Origin: Deltaproteobacteria bacterium
GTDB lineage: Bacteria; Desulfobacterota; Desulfuromonadia; Desulfuromonadales; BM103
Assembly (NCBI GenBank): GCA_019313105.1
Contig: JAFDBW010000063.1
Span: 1 to 5,102 of the forward strand
DNA length: 5,102 nt
Direction: 5' to 3'
The notes beneath the pieces are model-generated. The model made no database searches and was not told the DNA's origin. It was given only the letters and a program-made list of their open reading frames with translations. Position 1 is the stretch's first letter. Every line of letters begins with the position of its first letter. Of this stretch, positions 1-5,102 are shown in pieces. The translations under genes and the position numbers were made by a program.

Positions 1-77
1 CGTCTGCCGAGAATTTCGCAGGCTATGAGGACCTCGTGGAAAAAATCGTTCAGTCTTTCCAGAGAATCGCACAATAG
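1..77 (+). CDS. C-terminal end of an unidentified protein (partial)
   Basis: Reading in the frame that begins at base 3 gives 24 codons and a TAG at 75-77. The visible tail is AENFAGYEDLVEKIVQSFQR plus a few residues: an acidic/amphipathic helix-like end with no recognisable motif. The frame is chosen because its residue make-up looks protein-like and it closes 29 bp before the next gene's start. Frame 2 stops early; frame 1 stays open but reads as a poor Ser/Lys-rich sequence. It is co-directional with the HD-domain gene and could share its transcript. No function can be assigned from this fragment. Confidence 0.5.
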   Translation, partial: SAENFAGYEDLVEKIVQSFQRIAQ

Positions 78-94
78 TAACTCTAGATTATTGT
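71..94. repeat. short AT-rich inverted repeat between two genes
   Basis: ACAATA (71-76) and TATTGT (89-94) are perfect 6-base arms around a 12-base centre that contains CTAG; a G-T and a T-A pair can extend the stem inward. The left arm overlaps the stop codon of the upstream gene and the right arm lies 12 bases before the ATG of the HD gene. It could be an operator or a weak hairpin, or chance in an AT-rich gap. There is no T-tract, so it is not a typical intrinsic terminator. Confidence 0.25.
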
Positions 95-106
95 TGAAGA
101 AGTATC

Positions 107-652
107 ATGCAAGCCACTGACTTAATTGACAAGTATTACACGGGTCACGACAAGGCGAAAAGCCTCCTGCTTGCCCACAGCCACCTGGTTTCCAGACTGG
201 CCCTCAGGGTTGTTGATCTGGTCGAAAAGAGCGCATCGGTTGACAGAGTCTTCGTCGAGCAGGCGGCCCTCCTGCATGATATCGGCATGCTCTTTACCGA
301 TACGCCGAAACTGGGTTGCCACGGCGACCGGCCTTATATCACACATGGCATAATCGGTGCTGAAATCCTTCGCGAAGAGGGCTTGCCTCGCCACGCGCTG
401 GTCTGCGAAAGACATATCGGTGTCGGTTTGAGTATTGAAGACATCAAGGATCAGGGACTGCCGCTGCCATTACGGGACATGCGGCCCCAGACTCTCGAAG
501 AAAAAATAATTGCTTATTCCGACCTCTTTTACTCCAAAACCAGGCAGGGGATGCGAACTGCCGAGATGGTCCATACGTCATTGGCCAGGCACGGGCAATA
601 TAAAGTCAGTATTTTTGACGAGTGGCACAGGCACTTCAACCCTCGGCCTTGA
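107..652 (+). CDS. HD-domain phosphohydrolase, small cytoplasmic family (181 aa)
   Basis: This is a compact single-domain HD-superfamily protein, a metal-dependent phosphohydrolase fold. Likely metal or catalytic residues are visible in order: H24 (in AHSHLV), the H57-D58 doublet in ALLHDIGM, H80 in YITHGIIGAEIL, H103 in CERHIGVG, and D139 in AYSDLFYSK. The full set suggests an active enzyme rather than a degenerate one. The motifs GDRPYITHG and LPLPLRDMRPQTLEEKI match, from memory, a conserved family of roughly 180-residue 'HD domain-containing proteins' in Bacteroidetes and deltaproteobacteria whose substrate is unknown to me. There is no signal peptide or membrane segment. ATG 107 is preceded by the purine-rich GAAGAAG (96-102), an acceptable ribosome site. 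The gene ends 29 bp before the DedA gene, so an operon is likely. The substrate (nucleotide, cyclic nucleotide or other phosphoester) cannot be told from sequence. Confidence 0.88.
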   Translation: MQATDLIDKYYTGHDKAKSLLLAHSHLVSRLALRVVDLVEKSASVDRVFVEQAALLHDIGMLFTDTPKLGCHGDRPYITHGIIGAEILREEGLPRHALVCERHIGVGLSIEDIKDQGLPLPLRDMRPQTLEEKIIAYSDLFYSKTRQGMRTAEMVHTSLARHGQYKVSIFDEWHRHFNPRP

Positions 653-669
653 CCACGACTAAATATCCT

Positions 670-675
670 GAGGGA
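670..675 (+). promoter_or_regulatory. Shine-Dalgarno that fixes the DedA start
   Basis: GAGGGA lies 6 bases upstream of ATG 682 and supports this start over the in-frame ATG at 622, which has no comparable site and lies inside the HD gene. Confidence 0.7.
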
Positions 676-681
676 AAAGAG

Positions 682-1329
682 ATGGAACAATGGCTGCTGG
701 ATATATTTAATCAACTGCCCGGTGGAATGCTGTTTATCGCCGCCGTGTTCGTCGTCGCATTCCTTGAAGCACTCGTCGGCATCGGCCTGATCATGCCCGG
801 CAGCGTCCTGACCGTGTTCAGCGGTTGGCTGGCTTTTCACGGCAAGGCCCCGATCAGCATGATCATGGCTGCTGCAGGACTCGGCGCTGTGCTTGGCGAT
901 CTTCTCAGTTACTGGCTTGGGGCGCGGTTCGGCATCCACCTTTGGAATTGGCCGCTGCTCAAAAAACACCAAGGTTTGCTGCGACTGGCGGAACTTTTCT
1001 TTTTCGAGCATGGCGGCAAGAGCGTCTTTCTCGGCCGCTTTCTCGGTCCGATCCGTGGTCTGGTGCCGTTTGTCGCCGGGGCCAGCCAGATGCGGCCGTC
1101 TGTCTTTTCCTGTTACGCAGTGATCAGCGGTATCCTCTGGGGGATCAGTTATCCGGGGATTGGCTACCTGGGGGGCACCAGCTGGCAGCAGGCCGAAACC
1201 CTCGCAGGGCGGCTGGGTCTGTTGCTCGCCCTGGCAGTTGTTGTTTTTCTGCTGGTTGCCTGGCTGCGTCACAAATTCCTCCCGCGACAGGATGTTCGGC
1301 GGGCTAAGCATGACGGACCTCCATCGTAG
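682..1329 (+). CDS. DedA/VTT-domain inner-membrane protein (215 aa)
   Basis: Polytopic inner-membrane protein of the DedA (SNARE-associated/VTT) family, whose characterised members move or scramble lipids such as undecaprenyl phosphate and affect membrane homeostasis. Family landmarks: the re-entrant-type segment FLEALVGIGLIMPGS (27-41) with E29; GLGAVLGDLLSYWLGARFG (66-84) with G72-D73; and the signature GRFLGPIRGLVPFVAGAS (118-135) with R119, P123 and R125. Hydrophobic stretches lie near 14-50, 58-80, 127-165 and 179-195, and a basic C-terminus follows. The acidic residue that follows 'PG' in some DedA proteins is Ser here (S41), as in a PGS/PGT subgroup. ATG 682 is chosen because GAGGGA (670-675) sits 6 bases ahead and the hydrophobic core starts correctly. 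An in-frame ATG at 622 would overlap the HD gene and add a polar tail. The exact lipid substrate is unknown. Confidence 0.92.
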   Translation: MEQWLLDIFNQLPGGMLFIAAVFVVAFLEALVGIGLIMPGSVLTVFSGWLAFHGKAPISMIMAAAGLGAVLGDLLSYWLGARFGIHLWNWPLLKKHQGLLRLAELFFFEHGGKSVFLGRFLGPIRGLVPFVAGASQMRPSVFSCYAVISGILWGISYPGIGYLGGTSWQQAETLAGRLGLLLALAVVVFLLVAWLRHKFLPRQDVRRAKHDGPPS

Positions 1330-1407
1330 TGATCCTTGTCCAGAAAGACCTTTTCAGCTAGGATGCGGGGGACTGGCCGATTAACAGGACAAAAACAACA
1401 GAAAATC

Positions 1408-1413
1408 TATAAC
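1408..1413 (+). promoter_or_regulatory. possible -10 element (TATAAC) upstream of bioA
   Basis: TATAAC resembles a sigma-70 -10 hexamer and continues as TATAACG into the left arm of the repeat. No good -35 hexamer lies 16-18 bases upstream (the best-spaced candidate, CAGGAC, is poor). The same TATAACG heptamer occurs at 2896-2902 upstream of the ureohydrolase gene. If used, transcription would start inside the repeat's left arm. This is suggestive only. Confidence 0.22.
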
Positions 1414-1482
1414 GCAAAGGCACAAAGACACCCAAAGACATGAATTAGGGGGAAAAACTTTGCGACTTAGCGTCGTTGCGTT
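1411..1482. repeat. 72-bp imperfect inverted repeat, AACGCAAAG-type dispersed element
   Basis: The left arm, 1411-1437, begins AACGCAAAGGCACAAAG and contains CAAAG three times (1415, 1423, 1433), giving a rough 8-10-base periodicity. The right arm, 1458-1482, reads CTTTGCGACTTAGCG and ends GTTGCGTT. The reverse complement of the right arm matches the left arm at about three quarters of positions, including AACGCAA and AAAG at the two ends. A 20-base loop (1438-1457) separates them. I recall near-identical 'AACGCAAAGGCGCAAAGACGCAAAG' sequences scattered between genes in Geobacter-like and several other bacterial genomes, so this looks like one worn copy of a dispersed REP/MITE-like repeat. It ends 29 bp before the bioA start and, if transcribed, would form a long hairpin in the leader. 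Confidence 0.7.
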
Positions 1483-1511
1483 GAATTCCATGGGTTAAGA
1501 TCCACATTCTT

Positions 1512-2813
1512 ATGAATAATTACTTGTCTGACGCCAACTGGCTCGAATTCGAAAAGAATCACGTCTGGCACCCCTATGCGCCTCTCGAAGGAGCCTTGCC
1601 ACCCTACCCTGTGAAAAGCGCCCAAGGGGTTTATCTGACCCTGGAGGATGGGCGCAAACTGATCGACGGCATGTCGTCCTGGTGGTCGGCCATCCATGGC
1701 TATAATCACCCTATTCTGAACCAGGCCGCCAAGGCACAGCTTGACAGCATGTCTCATGTTATGTTCGGCGGTCTGACACACCGCCCTGCCGCGGAACTGG
1801 CGGCACGCCTGGTCAGCTTGACCCCGGAGCCACTCGAGAAAGTGTTCCTCTGCGATTCCGGGTCCGTGAGCGTAGAGGTTGCTATCAAGCTGGCGATCCA
1901 GTACTGGGCCGCTGTGGGGCAACCGGGCAAACAGAGAATGCTGACGGTCCGGCGCGGTTATCACGGCGATACGGCCGGCGCCATGGCGGTCTGTGATCCC
2001 GAAACAGGCATGCATCATCTCTTTACACAGATCCTTACACAGCAGTTCTTCGCCGAGGCCCCGAGCGTCGTGCGCGACGAGGACTGGCAGGACAGCGACA
2101 TCGCCAACTTCCGCAGCCTGATCGAGACTCATCATGATCAGATCGCCGCGGTCATTATCGAACCGATCGTTCAGGGCGCCGGTGGCATGCGCTTCTATGC
2201 CCCTGAATACCTTCGCCAGGTCAGGGGATTGTGTGACAAATTCAAGATTTTGCTGATCGCCGATGAAATTGCCACCGGTTTTGGCCGTACCGGCAAAATG
2301 TTTGCCTGCGAACACGCCGGGATATCGCCCGACATCATCTGCCTGGGAAAGGCGATGACCGGTGGATATTTGAGCCTGGCTGCGGTTTTGACCACGGCTG
2401 AAATCAGCCGGACGATCTCGGCGAACCCGCCCGGGGCTTTCATGCATGGTCCGACTTTCATGGCCAACCCGCTGGCCTGCGCCATCGCCAATGCCAGCGT
2501 CGACCTGTTGCTCGACAGCCCGTGGCAGGAACGCATTCCGGCGATGACCGAAGCCTTTGCCAACCACCTGCAGCCCTGCCTGGCATGGGATGGGGTCGCT
2601 GATGTTCGCTGGATCGGCGGCATCGGTGTACTGGAGCTTGAGCAACCGGTCAATCTTACATCGATCACCCGGCGCTTCGTCGATAAAGGCATCTGGGCCC
2701 GCCCCTTCGGCAGACTGGTTTACGTGATGCCACCATATGTTATCGATGACAAGGAGCTTGAGACGCTGCTGAGTGCACTGACCCAAACTGTCGCTGAAGA
2801 ATTTATGGGGTGA
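1512..2813 (+). CDS. bioA: adenosylmethionine-8-amino-7-oxononanoate aminotransferase (433 aa)
   Basis: Class III (fold type I) PLP aminotransferase that makes 7,8-diaminopelargonate from KAPA with S-adenosylmethionine as amino donor, in the biotin pathway in the cytoplasm. BioA hallmarks are all present: HVWHPYAPLEG near the N-terminus with Y22; DGMSSWWSAIHGYNHP (52-67); SHVMFGGLTH (81-90); DSGSVSVEVAIKLA (115-128); RRGYHGDT with Y150; ADEIATGFGRTG (250-261) with the PLP-binding D251; GKAMTGG with Schiff-base lysine K280; HGPTFMANPLA (312-322); and IWARPFGRLVYVMPPY with the substrate-carboxylate arginine R397. Its length matches the E. coli enzyme (about 430 aa), so it looks intact. No strong Shine-Dalgarno precedes ATG 1512 (only TAAGA at 1496-1500), but the start fits the family N-terminus. 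No other bio gene lies in the window, so it is isolated from a biotin operon here. Confidence 0.97.
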   Translation: MNNYLSDANWLEFEKNHVWHPYAPLEGALPPYPVKSAQGVYLTLEDGRKLIDGMSSWWSAIHGYNHPILNQAAKAQLDSMSHVMFGGLTHRPAAELAARLVSLTPEPLEKVFLCDSGSVSVEVAIKLAIQYWAAVGQPGKQRMLTVRRGYHGDTAGAMAVCDPETGMHHLFTQILTQQFFAEAPSVVRDEDWQDSDIANFRSLIETHHDQIAAVIIEPIVQGAGGMRFYAPEYLRQVRGLCDKFKILLIADEIATGFGRTGKMFACEHAGISPDIICLGKAMTGGYLSLAAVLTTAEISRTISANPPGAFMHGPTFMANPLACAIANASVDLLLDSPWQERIPAMTEAFANHLQPCLAWDGVADVRWIGGIGVLELEQPVNLTSITRRFVDKGIWARPFGRLVYVMPPYVIDDKELETLLSALTQTVAEEFMG

Positions 2814-2895
2814 TGATCAAGGGACCGTAATCAAGAGGCCGTTACGAAATGTCCGCGCCATGTCATACTTCACGGCCATCTCATCACGGAATCTT

Positions 2896-2901
2896 TATAA
2901 C
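2896..2901 (+). promoter_or_regulatory. possible -10 element (TATAAC) upstream of the ureohydrolase gene
   Basis: TATAAC within CTTTATAACGG, about 50 bases before the chosen start, resembles a -10 hexamer. No recognisable -35 lies at the right spacing, so the call is weak. Confidence 0.22.
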
Positions 2902-2940
2902 GGATTAGTCGTCACTATTCACTGATCACCAATGATTCAC

Positions 2941-2946
2941 AAGGAC
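2941..2946 (+). promoter_or_regulatory. Shine-Dalgarno for the ureohydrolase gene
   Basis: AAGGAC sits 6 bases before ATG 2953. It lies inside the extended reading frame that would start at ATG 2932, and this argues that 2953 is the true start. Confidence 0.6.
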
Positions 2947-2952
2947 TCACCC

Positions 2953-3876
2953 ATGCCTGACACATTACAATTCCTCGAAATGCCCAACGCGCCAGCGGAC
3001 AAGGCTGACATCCTGATCCTGCCAATTCCCCTTGAAAGGACCGTGTCCTTCAAACCCGGAACGGCGGATGCACCCCGGGCGATTCTCGACACCTCGGTAC
3101 AGCTCGAATTTTACGAAGAGGATGCCGGCTGGTCGCCTTTCAAACATATGCTGCTCAGCGTTTTGCCCGAGTTCGCTGACGACAGTGCCCTGACAGATAC
3201 CAAGTTGCATAAAACCCTCTCGGAACTGGTTGCCAGGCTGCCTTCTGATAACCTGTTCATCGGTCTCGGCGGCGAGCATTCAGTGACCCCGTCTCTGGTC
3301 CAGGCCCGCATGCCGGAGCCGGGCACGGTCGTCTTTCTCGACGCCCACGCAGACATGCGCAGCAGCTACGAAGGCAGCAGGTTCAACCACGCCTGTCCGG
3401 TCAACCGCCTGCTTGACCAGGGGCACAAGATCATCATGGGCGGAATCCGCTCGCTCTTTGAAAGTGAAGTGGATCGGATCGAAAAAGAATCCCGTATCAA
3501 TCTCTTTCTCGACTGGGACCTGCGCGGCAAGGAGCAATGGGAAGCCTTCCTGCAGATGGTTAACTCACTGGACGGGCCGATCTACCTGTCGATTGACATG
3601 GACGTCTTCAACCCGGGTATCGTACCAGGAGTCGGCACACCGCAGCCTGGCGGCTTCCTTTGGTACCAGATGATCGAACTGCTCGAGTCGCTCTTTTCCA
3701 GGAAGACCATCGACCTGCGCGGTGTGGACATCGTCGAGCTCGTCCCGGAACCGAGTCGGGTTTCGGAAATGACCGCAGCAAAACTTCTGCTGAAGATCAT
3801 CTCCTTCTGGGGGTACGCAAACGGTTTCAACCAGGAACCGCAGGCAGGCAGTCAGACGCTGATGGAGTATGAGTGA
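2953..3876 (+). CDS. speB: ureohydrolase-family enzyme, probably agmatinase (307 aa)
   Basis: Binuclear Mn enzyme of the arginase/agmatinase/formimidoylglutamase superfamily; the likely reaction is agmatine to putrescine plus urea in polyamine synthesis. All six metal ligands are visible: H109 in LGGEHSVT, D130/H132/D134 in FLDAHADMR, and D215/D217 in SIDMDVFNPG. The third family signature continues as IVPGVGTPQPGG (222-234). H146 in FNHACPVNR matches the conserved His after the DAHAD loop, and E262 lies in DIVELVPEPSR. The length is typical of agmatinases. Two small departures are the Asn at 220 where many members have Asp ('DP'), and PEPSRVSEMTAAKL (265-278) in place of the usual P-x-Y-D segment; I believe such variants occur in deltaproteobacterial homologues. 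Start 2953 is preferred over in-frame ATG 2932 because of the AAGGAC site. Substrate choice (agmatine or another guanidino compound) is not proven by sequence, so the gene symbol is tentative. Confidence 0.87.
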   Translation: MPDTLQFLEMPNAPADKADILILPIPLERTVSFKPGTADAPRAILDTSVQLEFYEEDAGWSPFKHMLLSVLPEFADDSALTDTKLHKTLSELVARLPSDNLFIGLGGEHSVTPSLVQARMPEPGTVVFLDAHADMRSSYEGSRFNHACPVNRLLDQGHKIIMGGIRSLFESEVDRIEKESRINLFLDWDLRGKEQWEAFLQMVNSLDGPIYLSIDMDVFNPGIVPGVGTPQPGGFLWYQMIELLESLFSRKTIDLRGVDIVELVPEPSRVSEMTAAKLLLKIISFWGYANGFNQEPQAGSQTLMEYE

Positions 3877-3985
3877 TGCAGCATGCAGACAGCGCAACTT
3901 GACCATGGGTCAATCAACCACCTGAACTCTAATCAATCATGATCTTCGGCATCAAGTCATGATCTGGCCGAACTTGATCACTGCA
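3877..3985. other. convergent intergenic region with interleaved dyads
   Basis: This 109-bp stretch lies between two genes that converge. It contains a 15-bp palindrome (TTGACC-ATG-GGTCAA, 3899-3913), a 9-base direct repeat TCATGATCT at 3937-3945 and 3957-3965, and two interleaved inverted pairs: TTCGGC (3945-3950) with GCCGAA (3967-3972), and ATCAAGT (3951-3957) with ACTTGAT (3972-3978). A bidirectional terminator would be expected here, but no stem is followed by a run of T on either strand. Confidence 0.55.
3899..3913. repeat. 15-bp palindrome TTGACC-ATG-GGTCAA
   Basis: Perfect 6-base arms around a 3-base centre, 22 bases after the ureohydrolase stop codon. The dyad is operator-like in size, but it sits at the 3' ends of two convergent genes, where a weak hairpin is as likely. 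Confidence 0.4.
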
Positions 3986-4720
3986 CTACATTCCCATCGG
4001 CAGGAAAACTGCCTTCATAATCATGCTGTGCACCCCCCGGTCCCACTTGCCGGCGACCGTGAAGGCCATCATGTCCTGGATGGCAATCATCTTGCCGAAC
4101 AAGCGCTCGAAACCCAGATTTTCCTTTTCGCCGGGTTGGCTGTTGGACAACAGCAGAAGCTTTCCATCGGCATTTCTTTCGTTGCTCAGCCGCAAGGCAA
4201 GGACCTCGATGTTGCGCGCGCAGTTGAAGAGCTTCTGTTCATCGAGCGAGTCGAACATGAACTGTTCCGCCTGCCAGTTATAGGCGCTGCGCACCATGCC
4301 AACCAACCCGACCATGAGTGCAAAGACCCGGTCGCCCCGGTAATCGGGACTAAAGGCCAGGTTTAATGCGTCCGTCCCTTGCTTGCTGTGCAATTCACTG
4401 AACATCAGCCGACCCTGGGAGTCGAAGATCTGGTCATGTCGTTGTCCGATCGTCATGCCCGGCCTCTTGTCGATCTCCCGTGGATTTCGCTTGTAGAGAT
4501 TGACCAGCAAATCCTCCATAAGTCGATTCATTTCCTGCAGGCTGGTATCCGCCATCATATCGACGTCCGATTTCGCGAGCGAGTTCAAAGCCGTCGTATC
4601 AATCGGATTTCGGCATCCGGTGACGACCAAAAGAACGGTCAGAATAATGCTGACCAGCATTAGCCTGACGAGGAATTTTTGTCGAAGGATGCAGATAAAT
4701 TCAGCGGAGCAGGTGGACAC
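3986..4720 (-). CDS. predicted lipoprotein of unknown function
   Basis: The minus-strand protein has a hydrophobic signal segment LMLVSIILTVLLVVTGC ending in a lipobox (VTG|C), preceded by basic residues RQKFLVR, so it should be lipid-anchored; Arg, not Asp, follows the Cys, which by the E. coli rule favours the outer membrane. The mature part (about 209 residues) is mostly helical-looking: a polar helix SLQEMNRLMEDLLVNLYKR, then YRGDRVFALMVGLVGMVRSA, NCARNIEVLALRLSNE, LLLLSNSQPGEKENLGFER and LFGKMIAIQDMMAF. I do not recognise the family or a catalytic motif. The start is uncertain: GTG 4720 has AGGG 9 bases upstream and gives a 35-residue leader; TTG 4765 and ATG 4744 give longer leaders, and ATG 4660 lacks the basic n-region. 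From GTG 4720 it overlaps the upstream DUF294 gene by 20 bp, suggesting translational coupling. Confidence 0.75.
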   Translation of the reverse strand: MSTCSAEFICILRQKFLVRLMLVSIILTVLLVVTGCRNPIDTTALNSLAKSDVDMMADTSLQEMNRLMEDLLVNLYKRNPREIDKRPGMTIGQRHDQIFDSQGRLMFSELHSKQGTDALNLAFSPDYRGDRVFALMVGLVGMVRSAYNWQAEQFMFDSLDEQKLFNCARNIEVLALRLSNERNADGKLLLLSNSQPGEKENLGFERLFGKMIAIQDMMAFTVAGKWDRGVHSMIMKAVFLPMGM

Positions 4721-5102
4721 GGAAATGGACCCTGAGGAATTCATGGAACTCGTTGACTTCTTCAAAAGCGATTTTCAAACGACCCTTTTCCATGTGATTG
4801 AGCTTGGACAAGGTGATGTAATTATCCGGTTGATTTCCGGCTTTGATGTTTTCGACCTGGCAGCGCAGACGCAGGAAAACCAGGAAATTGTAGCTGGCCT
4901 CGAGATCATCGGCCAGTTTTTGGGACAGGACATCCTTTTCAACCAGCATGTTAATTCGTTCACGTGTGCCGCCGCACATTACGCCGGCTTCCATGGCGAG
5001 GGCCTTGACACCCTCAGTGATTGCAAAGATACCGGCCTTTTTAATATCAATCTGGCCGCGATGCTCTTGGTCATGCTCCGTCTTGATGCCACACAAAAGG
5101 CC
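4701..5102 (-). CDS. DUF294-type protein, C-terminal substrate-binding-like domain (partial)
   Basis: The last 133 residues of a protein whose start lies beyond the right edge; the frame is open to base 5102, and the TTG near 5096 is not a convincing start. The sequence fits the putative nucleotidyltransferase substrate-binding domain (PF10335, DUF294 C-terminal): GQIDIKKAGIFAITEGVKAL (16-35), ALAMEAGV, TRERINMLVEKDVLS, a helix around EASYNFLVFLRLRCQVE, the characteristic PDNYITLSKLNHMEKGRLK, then a final helix FEEVNEFHEFLRVHF. In known architectures this domain follows cyclic-nucleotide-binding and CBS domains and a GlnD-like nucleotidyltransferase domain, so the full protein is probably a cytoplasmic signalling or regulatory protein; those domains are outside the window. 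Its stop lies within or just before the 5' end of the lipoprotein gene downstream, on the same strand. Confidence 0.82.
   Translation of the reverse strand, partial: GLLCGIKTEHDQEHRGQIDIKKAGIFAITEGVKALAMEAGVMCGGTRERINMLVEKDVLSQKLADDLEASYNFLVFLRLRCQVENIKAGNQPDNYITLSKLNHMEKGRLKIAFEEVNEFHEFLRVHFRVHLLR

Larger units (their letters stand above)
1330..1511. other. intergenic region between the DedA gene and bioA
   Basis: This 182-bp stretch has no credible gene. Its right half holds the large inverted repeat at 1411-1482. The left half carries only a distant 6-base dyad (TTGTCC 1336-1341 with GGACAA 1387-1392) and no hairpin plus T-tract, so I see no intrinsic terminator for the DedA gene. No BirA-type biotin operator palindrome is visible before bioA. 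Confidence 0.7.
2814..2952. other. leader region between bioA and the ureohydrolase gene, with alternative small dyads
   Basis: No gene is visible in this 139-bp gap. Two short perfect dyads share bases: CGTAA (2826-2830) with TTACG (2842-2846), and GGCCGT (2837-2842) with ACGGCC (2872-2877); the second can be extended by GAA/TTC past a 3-base bulge. They cannot form together. Neither is followed by a T-tract, so neither is a clear terminator. A possible -10 lies at 2896-2901. Confidence 0.4.

Noticed and set aside
622..681. Upstream ATG extension of the DedA protein
   Set aside because: It overlaps the HD gene by 31 bp, adds a polar tail atypical of the family, and ATG 682 has a well-spaced GAGGGA.
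529..1311. Open frame of 260 codons on the minus strand opposite the DedA gene
   Set aside because: Its sequence is low-complexity, rich in Gln/His/Asp/Lys, typical of the antisense of a hydrophobic membrane protein, and the sense strand carries clear DedA motifs.
1310..1384. Possible 24-aa peptide gene overlapping the end of the DedA gene (MTDLHRSDPC...)
   Set aside because: A weak GGCGGG lies upstream, but the product is too short, has no membrane, toxin or leader features, and nothing suggests conservation.
1330..1410. Intrinsic terminator for the HD-DedA unit
   Set aside because: Only a distant 6-base dyad is present, with no compact GC-rich stem followed by T residues.
1411..1482. CRISPR or tandem-repeat array suggested by three CAAAG units
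   Set aside because: The units are 5 bases at uneven spacing and belong to one arm of an inverted repeat; there are no spacers or repeated 20-40-base units.
1467..2786. Long open frame (439 codons) on the minus strand opposite bioA
   Set aside because: It lies almost entirely antisense to an unmistakable bioA, and its residues (rich in Arg, Gly, Asp, Gln) show no motif; it is a codon-bias shadow.
3959..4366. Plus-strand open frame of 135 codons across the lipoprotein region
   Set aside because: It is antisense to the lipoprotein; the minus strand has a convincing signal peptide and lipobox, while this frame has no motif or good ribosome site.

Overview
The window is about 5.1 kb of ordinary, compact bacterial chromosome, moderately GC-rich. 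It carries parts of seven protein genes and no RNA gene, IS element, phage gene or CRISPR array that I can see. The set of genes (a small HD-domain hydrolase, a DedA protein, a lone bioA, an agmatinase-type ureohydrolase, a DUF294-type signalling protein) and an 'AACGCAAAG...CTTTGCG' dispersed inverted repeat remind me of Desulfuromonadales/Geobacter-like Desulfobacterota. That placement is an inference from gene flavour, not proof.

Layout. Bases 1-77 are the last codons of an unidentified + strand gene. At 107-652 is a small HD-superfamily phosphohydrolase, followed 29 bp later by a DedA/VTT membrane protein (682-1329); these three look co-directional and possibly co-transcribed. A 182-bp intergenic stretch (1330-1511) holds a 72-bp imperfect inverted repeat of a dispersed type directly upstream of bioA (1512-2813), the SAM-dependent DAPA aminotransferase of biotin synthesis. 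After a 139-bp leader comes a ureohydrolase, probably agmatinase (2953-3876), with a good Shine-Dalgarno. A 109-bp convergent intergenic region with several short interleaved inverted repeats separates it from two minus-strand genes: a lipoprotein of unknown function (3986-about 4720) and, upstream of it with overlapping or nearly abutting ends, the C-terminal 133 residues of a DUF294/PF10335-type protein that runs off the right edge.

How the genes relate. BioA (biotin) and agmatinase (putrescine) are metabolic enzymes without their pathway partners here, so no pathway can be reconstructed from the window alone. The DUF294 protein and the lipoprotein are probably translationally coupled, which makes the unknown lipoprotein the most interesting protein in the window. 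I did not find a convincing undescribed multi-gene system. The best leads are the bioA-upstream repeat, the lipoprotein/DUF294 pair, the HD-DedA pair, and the interleaved dyads at 3937-3978.
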